From contig JACKHT010000007.1 of assembly GCA_020638855.1 (NCBI GenBank), positions 1 through 64,000 on the forward strand: a DNA stretch of 64,000 nt, in the 5' to 3' direction. Positions 1 to 11,278 of this stretch are shown piece after piece. The notes under the pieces were generated by a model. That model had not been told where the DNA came from, ran no database searches, and worked only from the letters and a program-made list of their open reading frames with translations. The translations under genes were made by a program, and so were the position numbers. Position 1 is the stretch's first letter, and each line of letters opens with the position of its first letter. This stretch comes from Planctomycetota bacterium (GTDB taxonomy: Bacteria; Planctomycetota; UBA1135; GCA-002686595).

Positions 1-1247
<1,247 letters not shown>

Positions 1248-1392
1248 CGGATCTAGTTAGACGTTCGAGTCGTGCCACGGCACGCCTCGGATGAACGACA
1301 TAGGTGTTCGCACAAGTGTGAGAGGGTCATCCTCCTTCCACCACGCCGGCCAGGCTCGGATACGTCCGCAGCGCCGACGCGTGGATCCCATT

Positions 1393-1469
1393 GGGCCTGT
1401 AGCTCAGTTGGTTAGAGCGTCCGCCTGATAAGCGGGAGGTCCGTGGTTCAAATCCACGCAGGCCCACCA
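1393..1469 (+). tRNA. tRNA-Ile (GAU anticodon)
   Basis: The 77-nt gene folds into a standard cloverleaf. The acceptor arm is GGGCCTG paired with CAGGCCC, the anticodon loop is CTGATAA on a TCCGC/GCGGG stem, and the T loop is TTCAAAT. The encoded CCA end is included. It lies in the 16S-23S spacer, the usual place for tRNA-Ile(GAU), and is processed from the rRNA transcript. Confidence 0.98.
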
Positions 1470-1609
1470 CCTCATTCTGCGCCTCGTGCGGGGTCGGGTG
1501 GTTGCTTCGACGACTGGCGATCCTCGAGATCGCGCGAGCCACGGCCGGGTCAATGGGCTCGAGTGCGCGCCGCTCCGGAAGTCGACCCTCGGACCGAGGG
1601 CACTCCAAT

Positions 1610-1685
1610 GGGGGCGTAGCTCAGCTGGTAGAGCACCTGGTTTGCAACCAGGCGGTCGTCGGTTCGAATCCGGTCGCCTCCACCA
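1610..1685 (+). tRNA. tRNA-Ala (UGC anticodon)
   Basis: The 76-nt gene has acceptor GGGGGCG pairing with CGCCTCC. This leaves a G-U pair at position 3-70, the main identity element for alanyl-tRNA synthetase. The anticodon loop is TTTGCAA on a CCTGG/CCAGG stem, and CCA is encoded. It is the second spacer tRNA of the rRNA operon. Confidence 0.98.
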
Positions 1686-1815
1686 TTGGAGCGCCGGACG
1701 ACGCTCGAGCAGAGAAGAGGAAGGGTCATCCAATCAAGGAGCTCCCGAGTGGAGCTTCTGGATCTTTGAAAACAAGGTGAACTGGAATTGTGGCAACTAC
1801 GATGAACAAGAGCGT

Positions 1816-4790
<2,975 letters not shown>

Positions 4791-4929
4791 CCTTCTCCTA
4801 TTCTGGAGCTTCGGCTCCCGGATGGCAGAAGGTTAGCCTTCTAGCCTAGCGGCTTCGCTTATGTTCTAATCTACCTTACCTCCATCGAGGTTCGAAACGG
4901 CAGTCATGCTGTGGACCTCGACCCGTATT
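4791..4929 (+). other. 23S-5S spacer with UUCG hairpin
   Basis: The 139-nt spacer holds no gene. GGAGC-TTCG-GCTCC at 4805-4818 is a five-pair hairpin capped by a UUCG tetraloop. It lies between CCTTCT at 4791 and AGAAGG near 4827, which could pair as a longer outer stem. This looks like an RNA-processing structure that separates the two rRNAs; that role is inferred. Confidence 0.6.
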
Positions 4930-5035
4930 CCTGGTGACTATAGAAGTCTGGCCATACCCGTTCCCATCCCGAACACGGTCGTCAAGCAGACTTCGCCGAT
5001 GATAGTGGCAACGCGAAAGTAGGTTATCGCCGGGG
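4930..5035 (+). rRNA. rrf: 5S ribosomal RNA
   Basis: Helix I pairs CCTGGTGA at 4930 with TCGCCGGG ending near 5034. The conserved loop-B/C block CCCGTTCCCATCCCGAACACGG lies between them, followed by AAGCAGACTTCGCCGATGATAGTGG. The length of about 105 nt is slightly short but within the bacterial range. It is the last gene of the rRNA operon and is followed directly by a strong terminator. Confidence 0.95.
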
Positions 5036-5042
5036 CTTCCTA

Positions 5043-5083
5043 GACCCCCCGAACGGATCCGTCCGTTCGGGGGGTCTTTTTTT
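5043..5083 (+). terminator. Rho-independent terminator of the rRNA operon
   Basis: A perfect 15-bp stem (5043-5057 with 5062-5076; arms GACCCCCCGAACGGA and its exact complement) with a 4-nt TCCG loop is followed immediately by seven T residues. It begins eight bases after the 5S 3' end. Confidence 0.97.
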
Positions 5084-5304
5084 GTCGGTAGATCCAGTGG
5101 AGCCCAAGCCAGGTGTGCCGCAACAACGCGAATGGTGGCCACCGGTCGCGGTGGAGCCCGGGCCTTTGCATCGGAGGTCCTGCACCGAGAGACCACCGCT
5201 CCCAGTCAAAGTCCGCTCGAGGGTGATTCGTGCTGCTTGCATCGGGGCTTTCCGGGCCCGAAAGGATTCGTGAACGACTCGGTTGCCTGGGTTCTGCGGG
5301 TAGG

Positions 5305-5892
5305 ATGACGCGTATGTCGTCCCAAGATCCCGCGCCCCAAGATCCAACGACCCAAGATCCAACGACCCAAGATCCAACGACGAACGCCGAGATGCAGCTG
5401 GCGGGGTACTTCGCCAGGTACGAACCTGAGATTGGCCAGCTTGGGATCGCTTTGCGCGCTAGGCTGCGCGATCGTCTGCCCGGCCTGTTTGAGATCGTGT
5501 ACATGTACGAGTCACAAGGTTCGCTCGTGATCTCCTACTCGCCAACCGAGAATGGATACGAGGGGCTATGCGGTATCGCGCTGTACCCAGAGGGGCCCAA
5601 GCTGTTCTTTGGGCAGGGGGCTCGTTTGTCGAAGTCGGATCCGAGCAAGCTGCTCAAGGGGCGCGGCAAGACGGTGCGTCATGTTTTGCTGAACTCGGTA
5701 GAGGACTTCGAACGTGCGGAAATCGAAGTCTTGATCGCGGCCGCCGTGGAGCTCGCGAATCTGCAGCTAGATGCGAGTGCGGAGGGGGCCGTGATCCTCC
5801 GAGCGGAAGCACAAAGGAAGCGCGCAGGGCGCTCGATGAAGGCGGAAACGCCAACTTCGACCCGCCGAGCGAAGAGGCCCGGCGCCGAATAG
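5305..5892 (+). CDS. DUF1801-like protein
   Basis: A 195-aa cytoplasmic protein with no signal peptide or membrane segment. The central region (GYEGLCGIALYPEGPKLFF, then G-x-L-S-K-x-DPSKLLKGRGKTVRHV) resembles the DUF1801/YdhG fold, whose members include small proteins of the Fra/YdhG type with proposed iron-related roles. The role here is unknown. Residues 12-26 are three copies of the pentapeptide QDPTT, encoded by a 15-bp tandem repeat, so the N terminus is probably a variable flexible tail. The C terminus is rich in Arg/Lys and likely disordered. ATG at 5305 is preferred; ATG at 5314 (MSSQ) and an upstream GTG-type start at 5230 are alternatives, none with a convincing ribosome-binding site. 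It stands alone between the rRNA terminator and convergent lexA. Confidence 0.75.
   Translation: MTRMSSQDPAPQDPTTQDPTTQDPTTNAEMQLAGYFARYEPEIGQLGIALRARLRDRLPGLFEIVYMYESQGSLVISYSPTENGYEGLCGIALYPEGPKLFFGQGARLSKSDPSKLLKGRGKTVRHVLLNSVEDFERAEIEVLIAAAVELANLQLDASAEGAVILRAEAQRKRAGRSMKAETPTSTRRAKRPGAE
5338..5382 (+). repeat. 15-bp tandem repeat, three copies, inside a CDS
   Basis: CAAGATCCAACGACC is present three times in direct succession; only the last base of the third copy differs. It is in frame with the DUF1801-like gene and gives QDPTT repeats, so copy-number change would alter the length of the N-terminal tail without a frameshift. Confidence 0.9.
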
Positions 5893-6169
5893 CTCACGGT
5901 TTGTACGCCGGGCAGCACTAGCATCCGTGCCCCCATCTCAAACCAGTGTTGCCCAGGAAATCGTGGGGGAATGGACCTCGTTGTTTCGCCATCCGGGTCG
6001 CGAGACTTGCCTCGGGTCCACCGCTTTGAGTTCCAGTCCACCGCTCCGAGTGGGAGGGACTGGGATAGAGCCCGAACCAAGAGGCCTTAGAAAGAGGGCC
6101 ACAGAGAGTGCGCGCCAAGAACGGGAGGCAAAAACGAGTGCAAAGACAGAGCCCAAAAAAAGAGCCCAT

Positions 6170-6210
6170 AAAAAGAGAAGGAGAGCCACCAACATGCGGC
6201 TCTCCCTCTC
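6170..6210 (-). terminator. Rho-independent terminator downstream of lexA
   Basis: Read on the minus strand, GAGAGGGAGAGCC pairs with GGCTCTCCTTCTC (13 pairs, one G-U) around a 10-nt loop and is followed by TTTTT. It lies 48 bp past the lexA stop. The 277 bases between this site and the DUF1801-like gene hold nothing I recognise. Confidence 0.87.
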
Positions 6211-6257
6211 TAGCGAGCAGGGAAGGGAGGAGGCTGCTCGCGAGTTCGGTCCGGGGG

Positions 6258-6902
6258 TTAGAGGCGGCGAACCACCGCGGTCACCACGCCACGGATTTCC
6301 ACATCGTCCAAGTAAATCGGCTGCATCGCAGCGTTGGCCGGCTGCAGTCGGATCCTTTCGGTGGTGGCTTTGGAGCCGCGCTTCGCAGGGACCTTTTCGC
6401 GGTAGAAGCGCTTGAGGGTGGTGGTTCCATCGGGCAGAACCGCTACGACGGTTTCGCCGTTGTGGGCTTGGCTGCGGCGTTCCACCAACACCAAATCGCC
6501 ATCCGCGATCGCGTCCTCAATCATCGAATTGCCTTGCACCCGCAGGGCATACACTTCGCTTCCGCGCGGCACCAAATCACCCAATTCGAGCGTTTCGGGG
6601 TTCTCGGTGGCTTCGATGGGGGCACCCGCTGCGATGTTGCCGAGGATGGCAAACGAAGGACCCTGGTTCGATCGCTCCGCTTCGTCGTCATCCACCAACT
6701 GCAGGCCACGGCTCACGCCTGGCGCCGCGCGCTTGAGTACGCCTTTGCGTTCTAGTTCGGCCACATGGCCGAAGATCGTGACCTTGTTGACCCCGAAGTG
6801 GCTCGCGATTTCCTCGAGGGTCGGACTGATGCCCTGCTCTGCGGAGTACTCGCGGAAGAAGTTCAGGATGTCGCGTTGCCGCGCGGTAAGGGGAGTGGCC
6901 AT
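6258..6902 (-). CDS. lexA: LexA repressor, SOS regulator
   Basis: A 214-aa protein. The N-terminal winged helix-turn-helix (about residues 1-70, with LTARQRDILNFF and SPTLEEIASHFGV) binds operators upstream of SOS genes. The C-terminal S24 peptidase domain carries the self-cleavage site Ala92-Gly93 (NIAAGAP), catalytic Ser126 in GNSMIEDAI, and catalytic Lys164 in TTTLKRF. RecA-stimulated autocleavage inactivates the repressor after DNA damage. Length and residues are complete, so the protein should be active. It starts 9 bp after the stop of a Pro/Ser-rich membrane-anchored protein and is probably cotranscribed with it. I found no certain SOS box near its start; planctomycete LexA motifs are not ones I can recall reliably. 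Confidence 0.97.
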   Translation of the reverse strand: MATPLTARQRDILNFFREYSAEQGISPTLEEIASHFGVNKVTIFGHVAELERKGVLKRAAPGVSRGLQLVDDDEAERSNQGPSFAILGNIAAGAPIEATENPETLELGDLVPRGSEVYALRVQGNSMIEDAIADGDLVLVERRSQAHNGETVVAVLPDGTTTLKRFYREKVPAKRGSKATTERIRLQPANAAMQPIYLDDVEIRGVVTAVVRRL

Positions 6903-6911
6903 GTTCGTACC

Positions 6912-7709
6912 CTAGAGCAGGAAGGTGCAGGCGATCAAGGAACCCATCAACAAGTATCCGGCAACCATGGGAACCCAGGTAGGTTGGGGTGCTTCCGTGG
7001 GGTTCGGTCCCAGCTCGATGTGGGCGTCGGCGCAGGGTTGGAGATACTCGGGGATCGCAGCGAATGGTGTGCGCGTTGAGGGAGTGGAGGGAATGGGAGT
7101 GGAGGGAATGGGAGTGGGGGCCAGAGCCAGCGCCAGGTCCGCGGCCAGGGCCTTGGGCAGGGAGGCCATGGTGGAGGTGGGAGTGGACCACCGCCCTGTC
7201 TGCGCCGGAGCGGTCGTCTGCGAACTCGGGCCATCCAGCTGGATCGCGTCGTTCACGACAACCGAGGGGAGGGAGGAACCTCCGGCGAAGGGCAAGGCGG
7301 TGGCCAATCCGAGTCGAGCAGCCTTACGACGCAATCGGTTTCGACCCGGGCGGGCAGGGTTCCCGGCCGGCTCCGCCACTTTGGCGGTGACTACGGTCGA
7401 ATCGTACCGAAGGGCGTCGTTGGGGATGCTCGGCCCCTGGGCAGTCTTTTGGGACTGCGCCTTGGCAACCACTCGAGCGGAGTGTCGTTGGCTGGCGAAC
7501 GCTGGAGACGTGCCTTCCAAGCCTTCGAAGAGGTTGCCGGATGCGGGGCGGGAATCCGATGCGGGGCGGGAATCAATCGCCTCACACGCCTCCAAGGGAC
7601 TCCACATTTTGGGTTGGCCCGCATTCGTAGAAGCCCGGTGGGAGGGGGTCGACGGTGCGTTGCTATGGAGAAGGAAGAGTCCCATGGAGGTGTACGGTTT
7701 GGGGGTCAT
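6912..7709 (-). CDS. Hypothetical Pro/Ala/Ser-rich protein with C-terminal membrane anchor
   Basis: I do not recognise a family. The 265-aa frame is low in complexity (Pro, Ala, Ser, Thr) and ends in a hydrophobic segment, VPMVAGYLLMGSLIACTFLL, directly before the stop. This is the layout of a tail-anchored membrane protein. The last 36 codons are about 78% G/C at the third position, like neighbouring genes, which favours a real gene over the opposite-strand frame. Small in-frame DNA repeats (15 bp twice at 7081-7110; 18 bp twice at 7540-7575) produce PIPST- and SRPAS-type repeats. The 9-bp gap to lexA suggests an operon. The start is uncertain: ATG 7709 is used here, with TTG 7754 and ATG 7685 as alternatives, and no clear ribosome-binding site for any. 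Confidence 0.5.
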   Translation of the reverse strand: MTPKPYTSMGLFLLHSNAPSTPSHRASTNAGQPKMWSPLEACEAIDSRPASDSRPASGNLFEGLEGTSPAFASQRHSARVVAKAQSQKTAQGPSIPNDALRYDSTVVTAKVAEPAGNPARPGRNRLRRKAARLGLATALPFAGGSSLPSVVVNDAIQLDGPSSQTTAPAQTGRWSTPTSTMASLPKALAADLALALAPTPIPSTPIPSTPSTRTPFAAIPEYLQPCADAHIELGPNPTEAPQPTWVPMVAGYLLMGSLIACTFLL

Positions 7710-8070
7710 CGGGGAGGAGGGTCCGGGACGGCGAGGCAGCACGCCCCGGACCAACGAAGAAGACCTAACAGGTCCCTAATGTATCGCGGCTCTCGACCCG
7801 AACAGGACCCAAACTTCGATGAAATTGGCGTCCATTCTGCAACTCCAGCAATGGCAAGGGGTTAGGGGGGTGTTAGGGATGGGAAGTCGTTCGCGATCGA
7901 ACCGGGTGGTGGAGCGGCTTTCGCCCGGCGAGCCGCCCGCGCCCCCGGTCATTCCACTTTGCGAGCCGCCCAATTCACAGCGGGTCCGCCTGGCGCACAC
8001 CCATTCCACGGCCAAATGCGTTCCCTGAGGGGTATAGGGCGGTCCTGCCCGGGGTTACGATGGCGCGCCT
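7710..8070. other. Divergent intergenic region before nadB
   Basis: About 360 bases separate the lexA partner gene (minus) from nadB (plus) and should hold the promoters of both directions. I see no convincing gene, strong hairpin or clear sigma-70 hexamers. The only long frames here lack recognisable content. Confidence 0.4.
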
Positions 8071-9777
8071 ATGACCCCTTTCCCCTCCAGCCGTTTGGAA
8101 CCTTGCCCGTTGCTTCGGTACCTGGCTGACTTTGACCCCCTGCATGTCCCGCACTACCGGTTCGATGTGGTGGTCGTGGGCGGGGGAGCCTCGGGCGGGT
8201 TCGCCGCGCTAGGCGCGGCCAACGCAGGCAAGAGCGTCGCGGTCGTGATGAAGGGACCCGCGACGGCCAGCAACACCCAATGGGCCAAGGGGGGCATGGC
8301 CGCCGTGCTCGATCCCGCCGATTCGTTTGCAACCCATCGCGATGACACCCTCGTCGTGGGTTGTGGGCTGAGCGATCCGGAGGTGGTGGAGCGGGTGGTC
8401 GAGGGGGGACCCGCAGCCCTCGCACACATGGAAGCCCTCGGAGCTCAGTTCGATCGCGACGCCCAAGGCCACTTGGCGCTTTCGAAAGAGGGCGGCCATT
8501 CGTTTGCACGCATCGTGCACGCCGACGGGGACGCCACCGGCTTCGAAATGCAACGGGCGATCACCGCCGCATTGGTCCGCCATCCGCGTGTGCGCATGTT
8601 CGAGCACCACTTCGCAATCGACGTGTTGACCAGTGGCGATGGCAACGTTGAAGGGGTGTTGTGCTTGAGTGATCGCCACGAAAAAGTTGCCTTCGCGACC
8701 ACCCAGGTCGTACTGGCGACGGGTGGAGCCGGGCAGATCTATCGCGAGACGACCAACCCCGAGATTGCCACGGGCGATGGCTTGGCCATGGCGTTGCGCG
8801 CGGGCGCTATCTTGCGCGACACCGAATTCGTGCAATTCCACCCGACCTGTTTGTACATCGCCGGTGCGGCGCGGATTTTGATCAGCGAAATCGTGCGCGG
8901 CGCCGGTGGCATCTTGCGCGACCGCAACGGGTACCGGTTCATGCCCGATCACCACCCCGACGCGGAGCTCGCCCCGCGCGACGTGGTCAGCCGGGCCGTG
9001 TTCGAGCAGATGGTCCGTACCAACGATACCAGCGTCTATCTGGACCTATCCGAGCTCAAAGAGAATCCGCACAAGGCCTTCCCCGCGATCAGTCGCCACT
9101 GCAGCTTCTTTGGCATCGACATCGCCACCGACCCCATCCCCGTGCGCCCCGGCGCCCACTACATGGTCGGCGGCATCAAGGTCGACCTGGATGGAAGGAC
9201 TTCGGTCCCCGGCCTGTGGGCCGTGGGCGAGAGTTCGTCCACAGGATTGCATGGGGCCAATCGCATGGGTTCCAACTCCTTGCTCGAGGCGCTCGTCTTG
9301 GGCGATGCATGCGGCAAGGCCTCCGCCAAGGAAGCCAGCTCCGAGCCCCCGCGCGGGTTGACCGCTATCGCAGCGCGTCCGGACGCCGATGTCCCCGATG
9401 GTTTCCGCCTCAACGTGGGCGACTTGACCTACTCGCTCAAATCCACCATGTGGCGCCAAATGGGCGTGTTGCGCTCGGGTCCGGTTTTGGAAGAACTGCA
9501 ACACCAGCTGCGCTTTTGGATGGGGGCTTTGCTGCGCTGGCCGCAGGAAGGCGTCGGCGTCTGGGAGCTGCACAACATGTTGACCGTTTCGCGCATGGCG
9601 ACCCTGGGTGCCCTCGAGCGCCAAGAGTCCCGAGGCGTCCACGCGCGCACCGATTTCCCCGATTTCAGTCCCGATGGGCCCTACCATCTGGAGATCACCC
9701 CCCAAACCGACGCCGGTCACATCCTTGGCGTCCGCGTTCGCCGCTGCCCGTTGCATGCGGTGCAACAACCCTCATGA
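8071..9777 (+). CDS. nadB: L-aspartate oxidase
   Basis: A 568-aa flavoprotein that oxidises L-aspartate to iminoaspartate, the first step of de novo NAD synthesis; NadA (quinolinate synthase) would use the product but is not in this window. The FAD dinucleotide-binding motif VVVVGGGASGGFAAL is at about residues 33-47, followed by NTQWAKGGMAAV, the fumarate-reductase/NadB signature VQFHPTCLY, the substrate-region SEIVRGAGGILRDRNGYRFM, and HYMVGGIKVDLDG with GESSSTGLHGANRMGSNSLL near residue 390. The order and spacing fit NadB rather than SdhA, since there is no covalent-flavin His motif and no Sdh partner genes. The stop overlaps the start of hflX (ATGA), so the two are translationally coupled. 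Confidence 0.94.
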   Translation: MTPFPSSRLEPCPLLRYLADFDPLHVPHYRFDVVVVGGGASGGFAALGAANAGKSVAVVMKGPATASNTQWAKGGMAAVLDPADSFATHRDDTLVVGCGLSDPEVVERVVEGGPAALAHMEALGAQFDRDAQGHLALSKEGGHSFARIVHADGDATGFEMQRAITAALVRHPRVRMFEHHFAIDVLTSGDGNVEGVLCLSDRHEKVAFATTQVVLATGGAGQIYRETTNPEIATGDGLAMALRAGAILRDTEFVQFHPTCLYIAGAARILISEIVRGAGGILRDRNGYRFMPDHHPDAELAPRDVVSRAVFEQMVRTNDTSVYLDLSELKENPHKAFPAISRHCSFFGIDIATDPIPVRPGAHYMVGGIKVDLDGRTSVPGLWAVGESSSTGLHGANRMGSNSLLEALVLGDACGKASAKEASSEPPRGLTAIAARPDADVPDGFRLNVGDLTYSLKSTMWRQMGVLRSGPVLEELQHQLRFWMGALLRWPQEGVGVWELHNMLTVSRMATLGALERQESRGVHARTDFPDFSPDGPYHLEITPQTDAGHILGVRVRRCPLHAVQQPS

Positions 9778-11075
9778 GCCACCCCGCCGAATCGACCCAG
9801 ACCCACCGCGACCGAGTCCTGATTTGTGGCGTGATCCTGCCCGGTCATCCGCAAGAGTTTGAAGGCGAGCTTTCCGAAGTGCGGGCCCTGGTAGGGGCCG
9901 CCGAGGGAGAGGTCGTGGGTGAGGGGCTGATCCAACGTCGCGAGCGGCCCAACTCGGCCACGCTGATGGGCAAGGGCAAGGTGGAAGAGGTCCACCAGGC
10001 CATCCAGCGCTACCAGCCCGATGCCGTGGTGGTCGACAACGATCTGACCCCGGCCCAGGGGCGCAACTTGGAGAAGGCCTGGGGGGTGCGGGTGATCGAC
10101 CGCTCGGAGTTGATCCTCGACATCTTCGCCCGCCGAGCGCAGACCCGTCAGGCAAGCCTACAGGTGGAGCTCGCCCAGAACGAGTACATGATGCCCCGCC
10201 TGCGGCGCATGTGGACACACCTGGAACGCACCGAGGGCGCGATCGGTACCCGGGGACCGGGCGAAACCCAACTCGAAACCGACCGGCGCTTGCTCAACAA
10301 GCGCATCACCGACCTCAAGGCCGAGTTGGCCGTGATCGAGCGCCGCAAGCAACGCCAAGTCCTCTCGCGGGCCGGCCAATTCACCGTGGGCTTGGTGGGC
10401 TACACCAACGCCGGAAAGTCGACCCTGCTCAATCGACTGACGGGTTCCGACGAGTTTGCCGCCGACATGCCCTTTGCGACGCTCGACACCCGCACGCGCA
10501 AGTGGGTCCTTCCCGATCGACGCGTGGTGCTGTTGTCGGACACGGTTGGTTTCTTGCAGCGCCTGCCGCACCATTTGGTTGCCTCGTTCCATGCGACCCT
10601 CGAAGAAACCCTCCAAGCCGACTTGCTGTTGCACGTGGTGGACGCCTCGCACCCCGATGCCGGCACCCAAATGCGGGCGGTGGATGACGTGTTGGCTTCG
10701 CTATCCCCGCGCCTGGAGCCGGGGGTCATCGTGCTCAACAAGATCGATCGGTTGGAGGACCCGCTGCAGTTGCATTTGCTCTTGGGGCAGACCCAAGCCG
10801 AAGTCGTGCACGTATCGGCCAAGAGCGGTGCGGGCATCGATCGCTTGACCGAAGTGGTCCAGAGCTTTCTCGACGAGCGCTCTTCGACCGTCGACGTGTT
10901 CATCCCGGTCACCGACGGTCGCACCATCGCCATCGTTCGATCGATGGGGGGCGTTCAGGAAGAAGAGTGCTTGGAAGAAGCCACCATGCGCTTCCGGGTG
11001 CGCCTGAGCGCGGGAGCGCTGGGGGTGCTGCGCCAGCGGACCCACGGAACCGCCCACTTCGAGCTGGTCGGTTGA
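9774..11075 (+). CDS. hflX: GTPase HflX, ribosome-splitting factor
   Basis: A 433-aa TRAFAC GTPase. The N-terminal HflX domain (residues about 15-195) includes GLIQRRERPNSATLMGKGKV, the coiled helix with RRMWTHLERTEG, and the linker GTRGPGETQLETDRRLL. The G domain follows: Walker A GYTNAGKS at 209-216, switch region ATLDTRTR, G3 DTVG at 256-259, G4 NKID and G5 SAKSG. Family members bind the 50S subunit and rescue stalled or stress-damaged ribosomes. The start codon sits inside the nadB stop (ATGA overlap), which fixes the start and implies coupled translation. Linkage with nadB is a genomic arrangement with no known functional meaning. Confidence 0.96.
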   Translation: MSHPAESTQTHRDRVLICGVILPGHPQEFEGELSEVRALVGAAEGEVVGEGLIQRRERPNSATLMGKGKVEEVHQAIQRYQPDAVVVDNDLTPAQGRNLEKAWGVRVIDRSELILDIFARRAQTRQASLQVELAQNEYMMPRLRRMWTHLERTEGAIGTRGPGETQLETDRRLLNKRITDLKAELAVIERRKQRQVLSRAGQFTVGLVGYTNAGKSTLLNRLTGSDEFAADMPFATLDTRTRKWVLPDRRVVLLSDTVGFLQRLPHHLVASFHATLEETLQADLLLHVVDASHPDAGTQMRAVDDVLASLSPRLEPGVIVLNKIDRLEDPLQLHLLLGQTQAEVVHVSAKSGAGIDRLTEVVQSFLDERSSTVDVFIPVTDGRTIAIVRSMGGVQEEECLEEATMRFRVRLSAGALGVLRQRTHGTAHFELVG

Positions 11076-11278
11076 CGGGGCCCCTGGCGCGCCCGAATTC
11101 GGGTGCAGGCCGTTGCTGCGCTAGGGGAGCCGAACGCTGGCCGGTGGGAAAAACTTTCCGAACCCTGCCCTGCTAGGTGGGGCGAGGCCCCACACGCGAG
11201 ACCCTGGCCTGCCGGGCTCAATCTGGGCGGTCGTTTGGTCGATGGGAACCCGATCGGGTCCCCCGACACCTGCCCCCC

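Noticed and set aside
6925..7779. A 284-codon plus-strand frame opposite the lexA partner gene
   Set aside because: Its composition is rich in Trp, Arg and Gly in the way of an antisense frame; the minus-strand frame has a membrane anchor, third-position G/C bias and operon spacing with lexA.
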